Below, piece after piece: positions 23,058 through 34,160 of a DNA stretch of 60,000 bases; position 1 is the stretch's first letter, and every line of letters begins with the position of its first letter. Origin of the DNA: Cryptomeria japonica (Eukaryota; Streptophyta; Pinopsida; Cupressales; Cupressaceae); the NCBI RefSeq assembly GCF_030272615.1, contig NC_081411.1:187559449-187619448 (forward strand), written 5' to 3'. The translations under genes and the position numbers were made by a program. Below the pieces are notes generated by a model. That model was not told where the DNA came from and ran no database searches. It worked only from the letters and a program-made list of their open reading frames with translations.

Positions 23058-24252
23058 TGTTACTATTTACTAAGTTGTCATTAGTTTTATCTCCAAAGTC
23101 ATCCTATATACTCTAGTCGGTTAATACTACCGAAATACTTAGTCGGTAAGCACTAAAGCAGTCGGTTATAGAAGAAAGAAGTCACAGAGTTTAGTATACA
23201 CCGAGCTATCTACCGAGTAACGCTCTATGTCTACCGAGCAACAAAGATGGTATACTGAGTCAATATGAACCGAGTGAAACATGTTACCAAATTCATTGAA
23301 CCTGGACACATATGTGGAAACATGTTATAAGATCGAGGAACAAGGAACCATTATCACATAGGAAATTGCACCTTAAGATTTTGTATGATTTTGAGGACAT
23401 CTATCCAATGAAATAATTTGTATGGTTATTCATTCGATGAATCATGTTTGTAAGATTGAAGCATGAACATATCACCATCATAAGAGATCTATTTATACAA
23501 CATGACATGAGGATCAAAATGTATGAAGCAAGACATGTGTGATAGATAAGTTGATAGGCAAAATCATTAGAAAGCACAATGTGTTGTGACTGTTATGACT
23601 GACAGAGATATTCAGAGGTCACCGAGAAAGATTTCAGAGAACAGTTAAGGAACAGAGTAAACAGAAGGGTTTACCAAGTTGATTTATCAATTACCGAGGT
23701 ATGCTATGAGCAAGGTAATTTCATATTGAGCACATAGAATCTGCTATAACATTTTAGATGTGAAGTTGCAGATATTTTGTAAAGATTTTGATTGTATTAT
23801 TTTGAGTTGTAAGAGAAACCTTTAAGAGGATACGAGATTCTAACAAAGTCTATAAATTGTGAAGCCTTTAACCAGGTACATCATTTAGTATAAGTGTTGT
23901 AAAATCCTTTAACAAGGTAGATCTAAAGATCTTGATACTCCTAATAGGGTAAGCTATCAGAAGTAGCTAAACATGTAGCTCTAACCAAGCAATCTTTATT
24001 ATTGCAGTAGTGAAGTTGTGGGTGCCATCCCCATCGCAGTTTTTCTCTCTAACAAAGTGTTTTTGCGTAACCAAAATATATGTGTTATGGAGTGAAACAT
24101 GTATGAATGTTATTTATATGTTTTAGCTTTCTATTATGTTTCTGCAATATTCAGTTTATGTTTTTTAGTAAAGTTATTATTGAAGAAAAGTTTTGAAGTA
24201 ATAATTCACCCCTTCCCTCTCAGTACATTAGCTTTCCATATTAGAACTAACA
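23058..24252 (+). repeat. R1 LTR C (3' outer)
   Basis: A 1,195-bp copy starting TGTTACTATTTAC and ending AGAACTAACA. The following CCATG (24253-24257) pairs with CCACG before LTR A. Confidence 0.88.
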
Positions 24253-24689
24253 CCATGACTTGCTACGGGTCATACAAACTTGTAGAGGCTGCCGCCCTCC
24301 CCCCCCCCCCGCTTTGTGCTTTAAAAAATACTTAAAAAAAAAAAAAGTTTTCACAAAAAATTGTGCATTTCGGCCAGGGTATGCCATAAAACTGCCAAAA
24401 TTGTTATTTATTTATTATATTTTTTTTGAAATCCATGCCCAAAAAGGGCAAAATCCTCCCCAAAAATTTGAAAGCAAAAGTTGTCCAAATTTGACAAATT
24501 TATATGAAAATGGGAGTTTTTGGGTGTCCTAAGCTCAACGGTGAGATCCATTTGAGCCCAAAATGCCCAGAAACAAAGAAGTACCCCAAATCCAAATAAA
24601 AGGTTCTAAAAAACTTGAAATCCTAGCCTCCAAAAAGTCTTCTGAAAAATGAAGAACAAATAGCAACAGATTGATCAACTCTGATACCA
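24253..24689 (-). mobile_element. R4 leader, right half, with primer site
   Basis: The continuation of R4 beyond the R1 insertion. It has a C-run near 24299, A-rich tracts and no coding frame. At its right end the minus strand reads TGGTATCAGAGTT (24677-24689), a primer site that adjoins the LTR at 24690-25028. Confidence 0.55.
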
Positions 24690-25028
24690 TGAAGAATTTG
24701 AGAAATACAACTTTAGAGATCCCAAGAACACCTGCAAGCAAAATACCTGTCACAAGAAAAGAATGGAAGCAAAAAAACAATAATGGCTTTGAAGAAAAAG
24801 ATTATCATTTAGAAAGGGAATCAATAAAAAAGTACAATACAATCCTTATAAAAGGAGATTAGCAACCCTAAAGGTGAGCAACCCTAAAGAAACCCTAAAG
24901 GGATAATGCGTATTTAACAATTAGAACCTACAATATTATTAAATGCCTAAGTTTAGCTTAAGTGTAGAGGATAATAGACTAATAATTAAATAAATAATTA
25001 TTAGCTAATACATGATAACTCTAACAAT
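24690..25028 (-). repeat. R4 LTR (5' LTR on the minus strand)
   Basis: About 339 bp with TG...CA ends (TGAAGAATTTG ... CTCTAACA on the plus strand), placed immediately upstream of the primer site in minus-strand order. Its partner LTR is not in the window. R4 appears to have inserted into the gag region of R5. Confidence 0.65.
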
Positions 25029-25814
25029 CTTCATTTTTGTCTCTTTGTTTGTTTTTTTGAGACCAACAATGTTTCTTTAAATGTCCTAGCTTTCTACAGT
25101 ACCAACAATCCTTTCTTCCTCTAGATTAAGAGCATCCTTTCTTTGACTGCCCTTGTGACTTCTCATGCCTAGGGACTTTTTCTCTTTCCTTTGATCTTCC
25201 CCTATTCTCTACATTCAAAACAATACTTGATGATGTTGAAGTCTCACCCGTGCTTTTCTGCTACATTTCCTTGCTTAGGGTAACACCAACAACATCATAA
25301 AATTTCAAAGTGTTTGTACTAGAGATAGAGTTACAACCATAACCAAGCTATTCCAACATTCTAGAAAAGAACATAAAATTAAGAGAGTCCTAACCTCTTC
25401 ATCAAAGTTAACTTTTATAGAAGTCAATTGGCTGGCAACTGTATTAAATTCATTTAAATGATCAACTAAAGATCCTTCACTCATTTTCACATTAAATAAA
25501 TGCTTCATAAGAAATACCTTATTTGAAGTTGAGGGTTTCCCATACAATTTAAGTAGTTTTTACATCAAGTCTGTAGTCGTTGTTTCTTATGATATATTGA
25601 ATGCTATAGACGATGCAAGGCACAACCGAATTGATCCCAGTCCCTTTCTGTCTAGAATATCCCAATCTTCATTTGACATCATGGTTGGTTTCTTTGTCTT
25701 TCCTTCCAATGGTTGTCATAGATCCTTTTGATATAGGTAATCCTCCATCTGCATTTTCCATAAGTGATAATTCTAACCGTTGAACTTCTCAACCTTAAAT
25801 TTGGTTTCTTCCAT
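25029..25814 (-). pseudogene. R5 copia Gag fragment
   Basis: Minus-strand Gag from the ATG at 25814-25812. The start has the KFKVEKFNG and YHLWKMQMEDYL style of copia Gag. The middle is open at 25305-25547 (HLFNVKMSEGSLVDHLNEFN-like, the conserved Gag helix region). A CCHC zinc knuckle with intact Cys and His (DCWYCRKLGHLKKHC) lies near 25065-25110. Several stops interrupt the frame. The gene is cut at 25028 by the R4 LTR, so protease and pol are outside the window or lost. Confidence 0.82.
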
Positions 25815-25863
25815 TACTCCCACTCAAATCTAAAAGTCCCTACCAATTTACAGAAATACATGA

Positions 25864-25874
25864 CTCTGATACCA
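25864..25874 (-). promoter_or_regulatory. R5 primer binding site
   Basis: Minus strand TGGTATCAGAG, two bases inside the LTR end at 25877. It matches initiator methionine tRNA. Confidence 0.8.
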
Positions 25875-25876
25875 AT

Positions 25877-26238
25877 TGTTAGGGTTTAGGCAAATCTGGA
25901 GCAAATATGAAGTAATAATTATATGTAGATACAAACACAAAAAATGAAGAACAATACATAACCCAGATAACAAAGAGATTTAACGCGGTTCACCCAAGAT
26001 GGGCTACATCCAAAGAACACAATCATCCAATCTTTCCTTATTATCAAGTAAAATTAGTACAACACCATTACATTGCCTTTTACATTGTAGTCACTTATAA
26101 CATGCAATTTCTAGGGCAACATACAAAGTCTACCTTTTTTAGGGTTTTTCAATCTCAAAAAAATGACAATTTTTTTTTCTTAGGAGCTGTCATCCCCAAA
26201 CCCTCACTCGAGGCGTAGCCTAGCTCTGAACCCCAACA
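25877..26238 (-). repeat. R5 5' LTR (minus strand)
   Basis: About 362 bp, plus-strand ends TGTTAGGGTTTAGG and ACCCCAACA. It is adjacent to the primer site and Gag in the expected order. The partner LTR is not in the window, so no target duplication can be tested. Confidence 0.75.
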
Positions 26239-26920
26239 AGGATACATAATGAGTGTATTGTACTTGCATGATCAATCACCACATATTAATAGCAATGTTA
26301 GCATTGGTGGAATATTTGAATTGAGCTTGAAGATATTCTTCCCCAAGAACAATCTTGAGTTAGGTGATGAAATCGTTCTCTTCGAAACAAAAAACATTCA
26401 TCAACCTCTCATCTGAGATTTGTCCCCAAAATACCACCATTGGTCTCATAGCTTGGAAAGAGAAATTTGGCTCCATTTCGGGCATGCACAAGGATGTTTG
26501 GTTAGCAGGTCTGTTATGATGAAATGCTATCTTCTCATCTCATAATTTCACTCCTTAAAACCTTAGCTTGTGTTGCAAGTCAAACACCTTGATATCATCA
26601 ACTTGGTTATAGAGACATTAATGTAAGCGACCTTTTGAATTGGAAGTGCACTATGGATTTGGCATTGTTTCAATTTACACATGAGAGGTACAAGTTGGTT
26701 CCCTTTGCTTACTCAATTGTGCCTCCTTAGTTATTAATACTAGCTCACCCAAGAGATTTGGGAAAGATTTACATTCTTTCTCACACTCTTTGCAAATTGA
26801 TGACGTATTGACAATCATTAAAAGCTTGTATTTGTGTGCTTGTATCTAGATCTTCTCCACTTTATTGTTAAACTATGCCACTTAGTGCGATGACCAAGGT
26901 TAAATTCAAATTACACTTGG
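26239..26920. other. Unassigned spacer, possibly the L1 3' tail
   Basis: No open frame or repeat that I can support. It lies downstream of the reverse LINE RNase H fragment on the minus strand and may be its 3' untranslated part, but I see no clear poly(A) end. Confidence 0.3.
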
Positions 26921-27360
26921 GTGTTACCATTGGGGTAGGTATCAAGTGTTAGCTCGTCAACATATAGTTCAAAGGCTTAGTTGGCACATAAATTAGTATC
27001 CTTGTTTCCTTCACGCAGAACATGAGACACTTTGAAGTCGTGAAATGAGTTGAGATGATTTTTGATATATTTGATCTCTCTGTCTAATTTCTAATTGCAA
27101 GCTCCATCTCTGATAATGGATTGCATTATAATTTGGGAATCTCCTTCTAGATGCGGTATTTCCACACCTATCCTTTTAGCCATTTGCACCACCAAAAGAG
27201 TAGCCTTTGCCTCAAATTCATTATTAGTCCCCATGGTAAGTCACTACTTACACCTAGCGATGGTCCTTCCATTACTATCCTTGGCCACACATCCAACACT
27301 AGAAGGTCCCAAATTTCCATGTGCTATACCATCGAAGTTTACTTTTATCCATCTTGATAA
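26920..27360 (-). pseudogene. L1: LINE RNase H fragment
   Basis: The minus strand from about 27358 reads a plant LINE-type RNase H: WIKVNFDGIAHG, then VGCVAKDSNGRTIA, NNEFEAKATLLVVQMA, GDSQIIMQSI and finally HVLREGNKDTNLCA. These match the Asp, Glu, Asp and late catalytic segments of the RVT_3/RNase H family. At least two stops interrupt it. The reverse transcriptase that should precede it is absent, so the copy is 5'-truncated near 27430. The plus-strand frame at 27095-27373 is its shadow. Confidence 0.72.
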
Positions 27361-27429
27361 ATCGATGTATTGACATGTTTTTTTATTAGGACTCTTAGGT
27401 TTTTGGTATCTTTTGGATTGCATTGTGAT

Positions 27430-28600
27430 AGTAAAATATTGTGAATTGACTATATGTAATCCATGTTTTAAAACTAAACTTAAGAAATCATGTTTGAACC
27501 TTGTCTGTTAATTCCTGCAGCCATGCCAATTTATTCCTGCAGCCAAATGGTTTGTCCCTGTGATATGCGGATTATTTAGGATGATTTCATATGTGAGTTA
27601 ATGAATGTATTAGTTAAGTAAGATACATATGCATGTCCTTGTATATTGTTTCTATTTTAGTGCAGATAATAATTGATGCTACGGTGGAGAATTCTCTTTC
27701 GCGCCTAAGGACTGAAGAATCACATTCAGATAGTTGGAGGTCAAATTGAAGGAGATTCAAGCGAGCACAATCTATGGCATAATCAGAGTAGTTGTACTTC
27801 ATCATGGGAGTTTAACTCCGGTGCATGTTTAATTTGCAAAATATCTCTTTGGCGTGCAAAGACTGTGGTTCGGTTTTAGATCCACAATTCCTGCAACCAA
27901 GCTCTCTGTTATCCCCTTCATTTGATAGCTATCCACCTCTTCTTCTGGGCGTAACTAGAGTTGTCCATTGTAGTCTATTTTTTCTTTATAATAAGCTCTT
28001 CCTTCTTTTATGAGGGTTAGACATAATGGAAAGGGATTGAGCAGAGTTTTTGTCAAGTATTCTGAATTTTCTCTTTTTGAGAATGTAATCATCTTTCAGG
28101 AAGAAATGAATAAAAATATGTTATTATGATCTATTAATAGTTCTTTGCTGAGAGTTTGATATCACTCATCCAAGGGGTCCCACTTGGTGAGTGATCTCGT
28201 GTTTATGATTATTGAAGTTAGTTTTTACTTAGTTGCGGTAGAAGTTCATGACTGGGTTATTCCTGTAGCCACTGGAAATAGATCATTTGACTGTTCCTGT
28301 AGCCAAGGCAGAATGGTGTGATTCCTGTTATTTCCATTAGTTCATTTCAGCAGAGTTTTGCAAAGCTTTCATTTAGCCTTTATGATTTCCATTCCTACCT
28401 TTCTTACAGTAATTAAGAATAATCATTTAAGAAGCTTAGTGCATATATATTGCAGACCCATTTCAAATTTTACGTTCCTAGATTGACAACTAAATGAACA
28501 CCAGCCATGAGAATAGTAAACTCTACCATATGAATGTCCAAACTTCAGATTGATATTTCAATTAGAGGTATTATTATTGTCATTATAGTTGGGGTAGGCA
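27430..28600. other. Unassigned region with a recurring TTCCTGCAGCCA-like motif
   Basis: No gene found. ATTCCTGCAGCCA-like words occur near 27520, 27533, 27888, 28260 and 28293, the later ones as TTCCTGTAGCCA. A hairpin lies at 28162-28194. AATAAA-type words occur near 28110. This could be part of an unrecognised LTR or a decayed gene end. Confidence 0.35.
28162..28194. repeat. Inverted repeat, possible hairpin
   Basis: The left arm TCACTCATCCAAG and right arm CTTGGTGAGTGA pair along 12 bases with one bulged base and an 8-base loop. Confidence 0.7.
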
Positions 28601-28689
28601 CATCCTAGCTCTGGAGGGTTCCATTGAGATGGCCTTTCCAATGAATTACAAAGATTAACCCTTTGAGACTCATTAACAGGTATCGCACA

Positions 28690-29713
28690 TGAGATTTTAC
28701 ACTTAGTGAAGAATTACAATTTAAAGGGTATTCTTTTAAAGCTGGACATAAGCAAGGCTTATGACAAAGTCAGGTGGCATTTTTAAATGGAGGTTATGAG
28801 GAAGATGGGGCTTCAACAATACTTGGCTGGAGTGGGTGTTCGCTTGTATTTTAATAGTAAGGTATTTTTGTTACAAGCTAGGGTTGTCATTGCACCAAAA
28901 GATCGACCTATCAATGACTGATACAACCACTGGACTTATAGAATCAACAAGAGGCTATTAAATCATGTCACGAATCCCCGCGACGAATGCTGGTCCACTG
29001 CCAATAATCCCCCTCCTAGTGTCACTCACCATGACCTGCGTGATTTGAACCTGTGACCAAGCTTTGATACCACTTGTTACAAGATAGGGTTGCCATTGTA
29101 CCAAAATATCACCCTATTAATGCCCGATACAACCACTAGACTTATAGAATCCATAGGAGGTTGTTAAACCATGTCACAAATCCTTGCGAGGGACGCTAGC
29201 CCACTGCCAACAATTTTGTTCTAAACAATGGTAGGGCTTGTGGTTTCTTTGAAGGGGCAAATGGCCTACAACAAGGCGATTTGATTTCCCCTTTCTTATT
29301 TGTCATCATGGATAACTCTCTTAGTCATATATGATAAAAGGTGTTGTGGCAAATGATCACTAGAAATGTATTAGGGTTGTCAGAGACATGGACCCATTTA
29401 CTCATCATTTTTTGTAGACAATACTCTATTGATGGGCAACCGTACCACAAAAGAAGCTTTGAGAATAAGGTGTGTTTTAGATTCATACTCAAATGCATCC
29501 TGTCAAGAGATTAATAAAGAAAATTTGCGAATCTTCTATTTTAACACCATTAATGCAATACAAAAACAAATTGCTAGTATCCTAAACTTTGAAATTGAGA
29601 AACTCCCAGCAACTTATCTTGGAATTCCTTTGTTAAGTGGATCTACTAGGGATACTTTGTGGACAGAAACACCAAAAAAGTGTGAATACAAAATGGAATG
29701 TTGGAAGGGATGA
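28690..29713 (+). pseudogene. L2 reverse transcriptase, split by T1
   Basis: Before T1, KLDISKAYDKVRWHF marks the palm with a catalytic Asp. After it come GANGLQQGDLISPFLF and the catalytic loop, read as FFVDNTLLMG near 29405-29440 where plant LINEs have FADDTLL, so one of the two Asp codons has become Asn or Val. A 95-codon open stretch at 29429-29713 covers the thumb (PATYLGIPLLSG). Frameshifts and stops separate the pieces. Confidence 0.8.
28869..29212 (-). mobile_element. T1: 344-bp TRIM inserted in L2
   Basis: Two direct repeats of 138 bp each (28869-29006 and 29075-29212) start TGTTACAAG and end CCAA(T/C)A. Between them are only 68 bp. That core holds a primer site on the minus strand (TGGTATCAAAGC, plus-strand 29061-29072) next to the right LTR and a purine tract on the minus strand (AGGAGGGGGAT, plus-strand about 29007-29017) next to the left LTR. 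The flanks ATTTT (28864-28868 and 29213-29217) are a perfect target duplication. This is the definition of a terminal-repeat retrotransposon in miniature. It encodes nothing and must be moved by another element's enzymes. Confidence 0.95.
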
Positions 29714-31600
29714 TGGTTATGTTCGGCCGATAGAATCACAATGTTGAAATCAATGGTAGTTGCAATGCCAATCTATATGTTATCATGCATTGAAATAACA
29801 AACAACATGGCTAAGAAACTCATTGCCCTATAAAGGAAATTCCTATGGAATTGGCAAATGACAAAAAATGTATTCTACTAGTATCTTGGGAAAAAGTTAA
29901 GAAACTTAAAGATTGTGGCAGCATTGGTGTAAGAGATATACAACTTCAAAACTTGGCACTAGGGGCCAAACTTGTCTGTAAAATGTATTGCCACCCAATG
30001 GCTATGTGGTGTAAGCTCCTGCAAAAGAAATACCTCGACAATCAGAACCCTGAGAGAATCCTCACCATCGACAATCCCCCTAGAGGATCCTTAATTTGGA
30101 ATTTCATAACCAAATGTAGACCTCTCATAATGAAGCATTTAACTTGGAAATTGAACAATGGTGCATCGGCCTCATTTTGCATGATTCTTGGAATGGCTAC
30201 CCCCTCTTGACAGATGTGGAGAAACTCAAAGACCTTCATGCTCACATAGAAGCATGCTACAAGAATTCGGTCTAAGACCACATGGTGATTGGACTAGATC
30301 AACTTATACAGTCCCATTGGAAGAGTTTTGATATGTTAGAAGACTATAAAAAATATATACTCCACAAAGAGCTTTAGGAGAGGAAGGTTTATCTTAGGAA
30401 TGGAAAGGAAGAAATTATATGGTGTGCGACAGCCTCTGGAGAACATTCAACAAGACTTGGTTATTAGCTTCTTACTAGATATGTTGCAAAAATGTCATGG
30501 CCAACAGACTTGTGTTGGAACAAGAATGTATTGTTGAAAGCCGCCACTTTCACTTGGACTGTAATGCGCCACTGAGTGTTAATTGATGAAAGACATCAAA
30601 AACTTGGGTTCGCTGGTCCTCATTGGTGTCCTTTGTGTAGAAATAGTGAGGAATCTACAAACCATCTTTTTGTACAATGTGAGATTGCCAGACAATGGTG
30701 GGAGCATTTTTGTGCAGAGTAACCAAATGGCATGGTCCGCTCCCTAATATAGTCAAAGAAATTTTAACAAGTTGGTCATGACTGAATAAGGGGTACCTAT
30801 GGCATGGCATATGGTATTCCATTCCATCAATGATATTGTGGAAAATATGGAGGGAGAGGAATGCTCGAGTATTTACAGATAAAATGGCCAGTCTAGAAAC
30901 CATGCTAGCAAAAATTGAAATCGGTGTCAGCGAGCACCAACATAAAATTGTCTAGTGCAAAAAAAAATGCAACTATGTCTCTGCATGGGATGAAAGAATT
31001 TCCAAGACCTGAAATCATTTGTCTCCCCCAACTACATGATTTCCTCAAGATAAAGAAAGACATGTCCAATGTGAAATGGACTCCACCCCCTCCCGGTAGA
31101 TACACGCTAAATTTTGACGGGGCTCAATAGTCTCTCCCCAACCGCTCCAGCTATGGTTATATTATAAGAAACCATGTGGGCTCTACTATAAGGTTGGATG
31201 TGATTAAAATCCCCAATGGGACTAATAACAGAGCTGAGTTCAATGCCTTATATGAAGTGATACGAAGGTTTGATGGGATGTTTGGAGAACAATATATTAA
31301 GTGTTGATATCAAGGGCAATTTAAAAATATTATCAATACAGTTTTAAGTAATCATGCTCCAAATTGGAAATTCCAAGTTTGGATCAGTCTTATCTGGAAT
31401 TCACTAGCAGAACTTATAGACTACTCAATTAAACATGTATACTGTGAAGCCAATATGGCGGTGGATTTCTTGTCAAAAGTGGCTCTTGATGAAGCCGAGA
31501 GTAGAAAATTGAGTGTACCTGCAGATTGGAGAGGGCTTGTGGATATTATCCAAAGCGATGGATTGGTCGCAACCTAGGCCATTACCAGATTAAATTTGCC
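29714..31600 (+). pseudogene. L2 C-terminal region: zinc-binding domain and RNase H
   Basis: Open stretch 29845-30210 carries the thumb/connection segment (WEKVKKLKDCGSIGVRDIQLQNLALGAK-like). Near 30600-30680 the sequence WCPLCRNSEESTNHLFVQC fits the CCHC zinc-binding domain found after plant LINE reverse transcriptases. RNase H follows from about 31075 (VKWTPPPPGRYTLNFDGA), with NRAEFNALYEVI near 31225 and a late HVYCEANMAVDFLSK near 31435. Many stops and frame changes. Confidence 0.78.
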
Positions 31601-31779
31601 CATGTAGAGTTTTGATTTCGACATTCATAGATACTTGGTTGGAATCACTCTCCCATTTGTGTATTCTATTGCATATTCTATAAAAAGTTATGTAATCTCT
31701 TTTTTGATTAATGAAAGGGAGCTACCCTCGATAACAATTTGCTAAAAAATAAAAATAAAAAATAAAAAAATATATATAT

Positions 31780-32518
31780 ATAGAGAGACTTAAGCTAGTA
31801 CCTTCATTATTATATTAGAAAGTATAAGATACATAACAAAGAGGGAACAAGTAGAGTAATTGGAAAATAAAACTCTGCATATAACATAAGAGGGAGCAAG
31901 AAGAGTAAATTTACATTAATAAATTTTACACATAATAAAAAAATCGTAAAGATGAGAATATATATATATATATATATATCCAAAAAACATTTCCAAAGCA
32001 TCTTTTAAATAAATATATATGATATATTTAACAAAAAATGAATTAGAGTGTTCAAATATGACAATAATTACATAAAAAAGATATTTTATAGTGACATCAG
32101 GGAGACTTGTATCCTAATTGTGTACATGTAAATAAAATCTTTTAATTTAAATTTGACGATCATTTACATTTTAAATAATTAATATATAATAATACACATA
32201 ATATTAATATTAATAAATATTAAAAATATATTAAATACATCTTAAAAATATCAACAAATATTTTCAAATATTTTATATGATTAAGAATTGATGTATTTTT
32301 CTTTAAACTATTTGATTTAGTACATTTTAATTTTTGGTGATAATTATTTATTTTATATAGATTAAATTTTATATTAATTGAAGAGCTATCTTATTCTTCA
32401 ATAATCATACAATTTGAGCAATGAAAAAGACATCCAAATTTTCAAAAACACTAAATCAAAATTTTATATATATACTTGATAGATTTATGAAATAAATACA
32501 TGCATAAATGCTAGTTAT
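31780..32518. other. AT-rich spacer, left flank of R6
   Basis: No coding frame. There is a TA run near 31954-31979 and two partial copies of an AGAGGGAGCAAGTAGAGTAA-like word (near 31838 and 31890) that reappears at 54478, on the other side of R6. The last six bases, AGTTAT, are the R6 target duplication. Confidence 0.5.
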
Positions 32519-33850
32519 TGTTGGCAATAAGGCATAGAACTGAGAGGGCGGGGGATGAATCACTTTTCAAAAAAACTCAATTCAAACACAATTTCAGATT
32601 TGATAATTAACAATGAAAGCATAAATCAACACCACATCAATAACACACATAACACCAAGTTTTTTGACATGGAAAACCCAGTAAAGGGAAAAACCATGGT
32701 GAGTTCTTACCCACAATTTGATGATATCTTGTTAGAAGTATATGAAATATTGCAATGGGGAATGCACATGCATTTAGGCTCACTGCTCAAAAATAACAAC
32801 AACAATGGCTACAACCCTTGGGAAGAATAACTATCTTACAAAAACATTTGGATTGCATCCGGAAGATCATGGACTTATAGAATAACATCTCCTCATGTCT
32901 GGTTACAGTTTTGGTTTAGCACATAACATATATTCCACTCCTACACACTTCTTCACATTACTTCATTACTTCCGAAATATCAATACACTATTTGCACACT
33001 TCACAAATCCATTGATACTTCTGCAACATGATATTACATTAATTTATACATATCATTAACCTATATTTCAACATCCGCTCAACCCATAACACAAATTACA
33101 AAAAAATATAACCATACACACTACAATATTAAATGTGGACCAAAAAAATATCGGCTAAGACATAACATGGACCTAAATCACCACCTCAAAAATGAAACAC
33201 CTCCAAGAATTATTCCTTGAACATCCGCAACATGCTACAATCAACATGTTGTCCAAGAACATGAAGAACACCACCGAATCAAGGAAAATCATCAATAATG
33301 CACACAACAATCAATGTGGGCCACCAAAATAAAGAGGACACAATCTAGAAACATCCACAAGCATCATGAATTACCACAACAATAACTACAACTACACCAC
33401 TTAATATAATCTTCATCATCATTATACCGAACTTCAAGAACACTAACTAAACTGGCTGACAAACTAAAAGATACACTTGTGGACCTCCAAAACATGAACC
33501 ATATGAATTGAGGACACACCAGAATATCCCAAACACTCTACCAAATCCACAAACCAAGATATTACAACTCGAAGAAAAATCCAAAATGCCGATCAACACT
33601 GAACAAATGAGAAACCAACTGCAATACCGGATCACATAACTCGATCAAATCACCATACGGACCACTAAAAATTTAGCTGAATCAACTAGAGATACTTATA
33701 TCAAAACCTTTTAATCCACAACAACTCATCTATAACACACTGGCAAAACCAACTTACTTAATTTGACTACAACACTAGAACGCATAGAGGAATATGTTGA
33801 CAACAATGACAACACATCACTCAAACACATATTCGCACATTATCCCAGAA
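32519..33850 (-). repeat. R6 3' LTR
   Basis: About 1,332 bp, aligned throughout with 51999-53344. The plus-strand left end is TGTTGGCAATAAGG. The right end near 33850 has decayed (TATCCCAGAA against TATTCGAACA in the other LTR). Confidence 0.85.
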
Positions 33851-34160
33851 ATCTCCCCCTTTGGCATTGGTGGCAACATATGATGTGAAAAAAAATCAAT
33901 GACAAAGAAATGAACAACTCACAACAATCAACAATCTCCCCCTAGAGCAAGCATATGATATGATAGTTTTTCACACGATTCTCTCCCCCTTTGACATCAA
34001 TGTAGAAAAACAAATTTGCAAACCACAAAAAATCACTAAAATGAGCATCTCCCTCAAATATGAATAGTTGAATCACAACACTAACTACTCCCCCTGAGTA
34101 GCATCAACCACTCATCAATCTGGAGCACAAGATATGACTATGAAATCCACCAGAGTGATG
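33851..34160 (-). promoter_or_regulatory. R6 3' untranslated region with four polypurine tracts
   Basis: TCTCCCCCT or ACTCCCCCT occurs near 33853, 33935, 33982 and 34087 on the plus strand, which is AGGGGGAG(A/T) on the minus strand. The one adjoining the LTR is the canonical polypurine tract. Extra copies are known from some large copia lineages. Confidence 0.7.

Larger units (their letters stand above)
28600..31780 (+). mobile_element. L2: LINE-type retrotransposon, 5'-truncated and decayed
   Basis: The body begins inside the reverse transcriptase (LDISKAYDKVRW near 28745) and runs through the thumb, a zinc-binding region and RNase H to an A-rich end near 31742-31775 (AAAATAAAAATAAAAAAT). 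The usual first ORF and endonuclease are missing, as expected for target-primed insertions truncated at the 5' end. T1 interrupts it at 28869. The exact 5' edge is unclear, somewhere in 28560-28690. Confidence 0.8.

Noticed and set aside
27095-27373. Plus-strand 92-codon frame
   Set aside because: It is the antisense of the LINE RNase H fragment.
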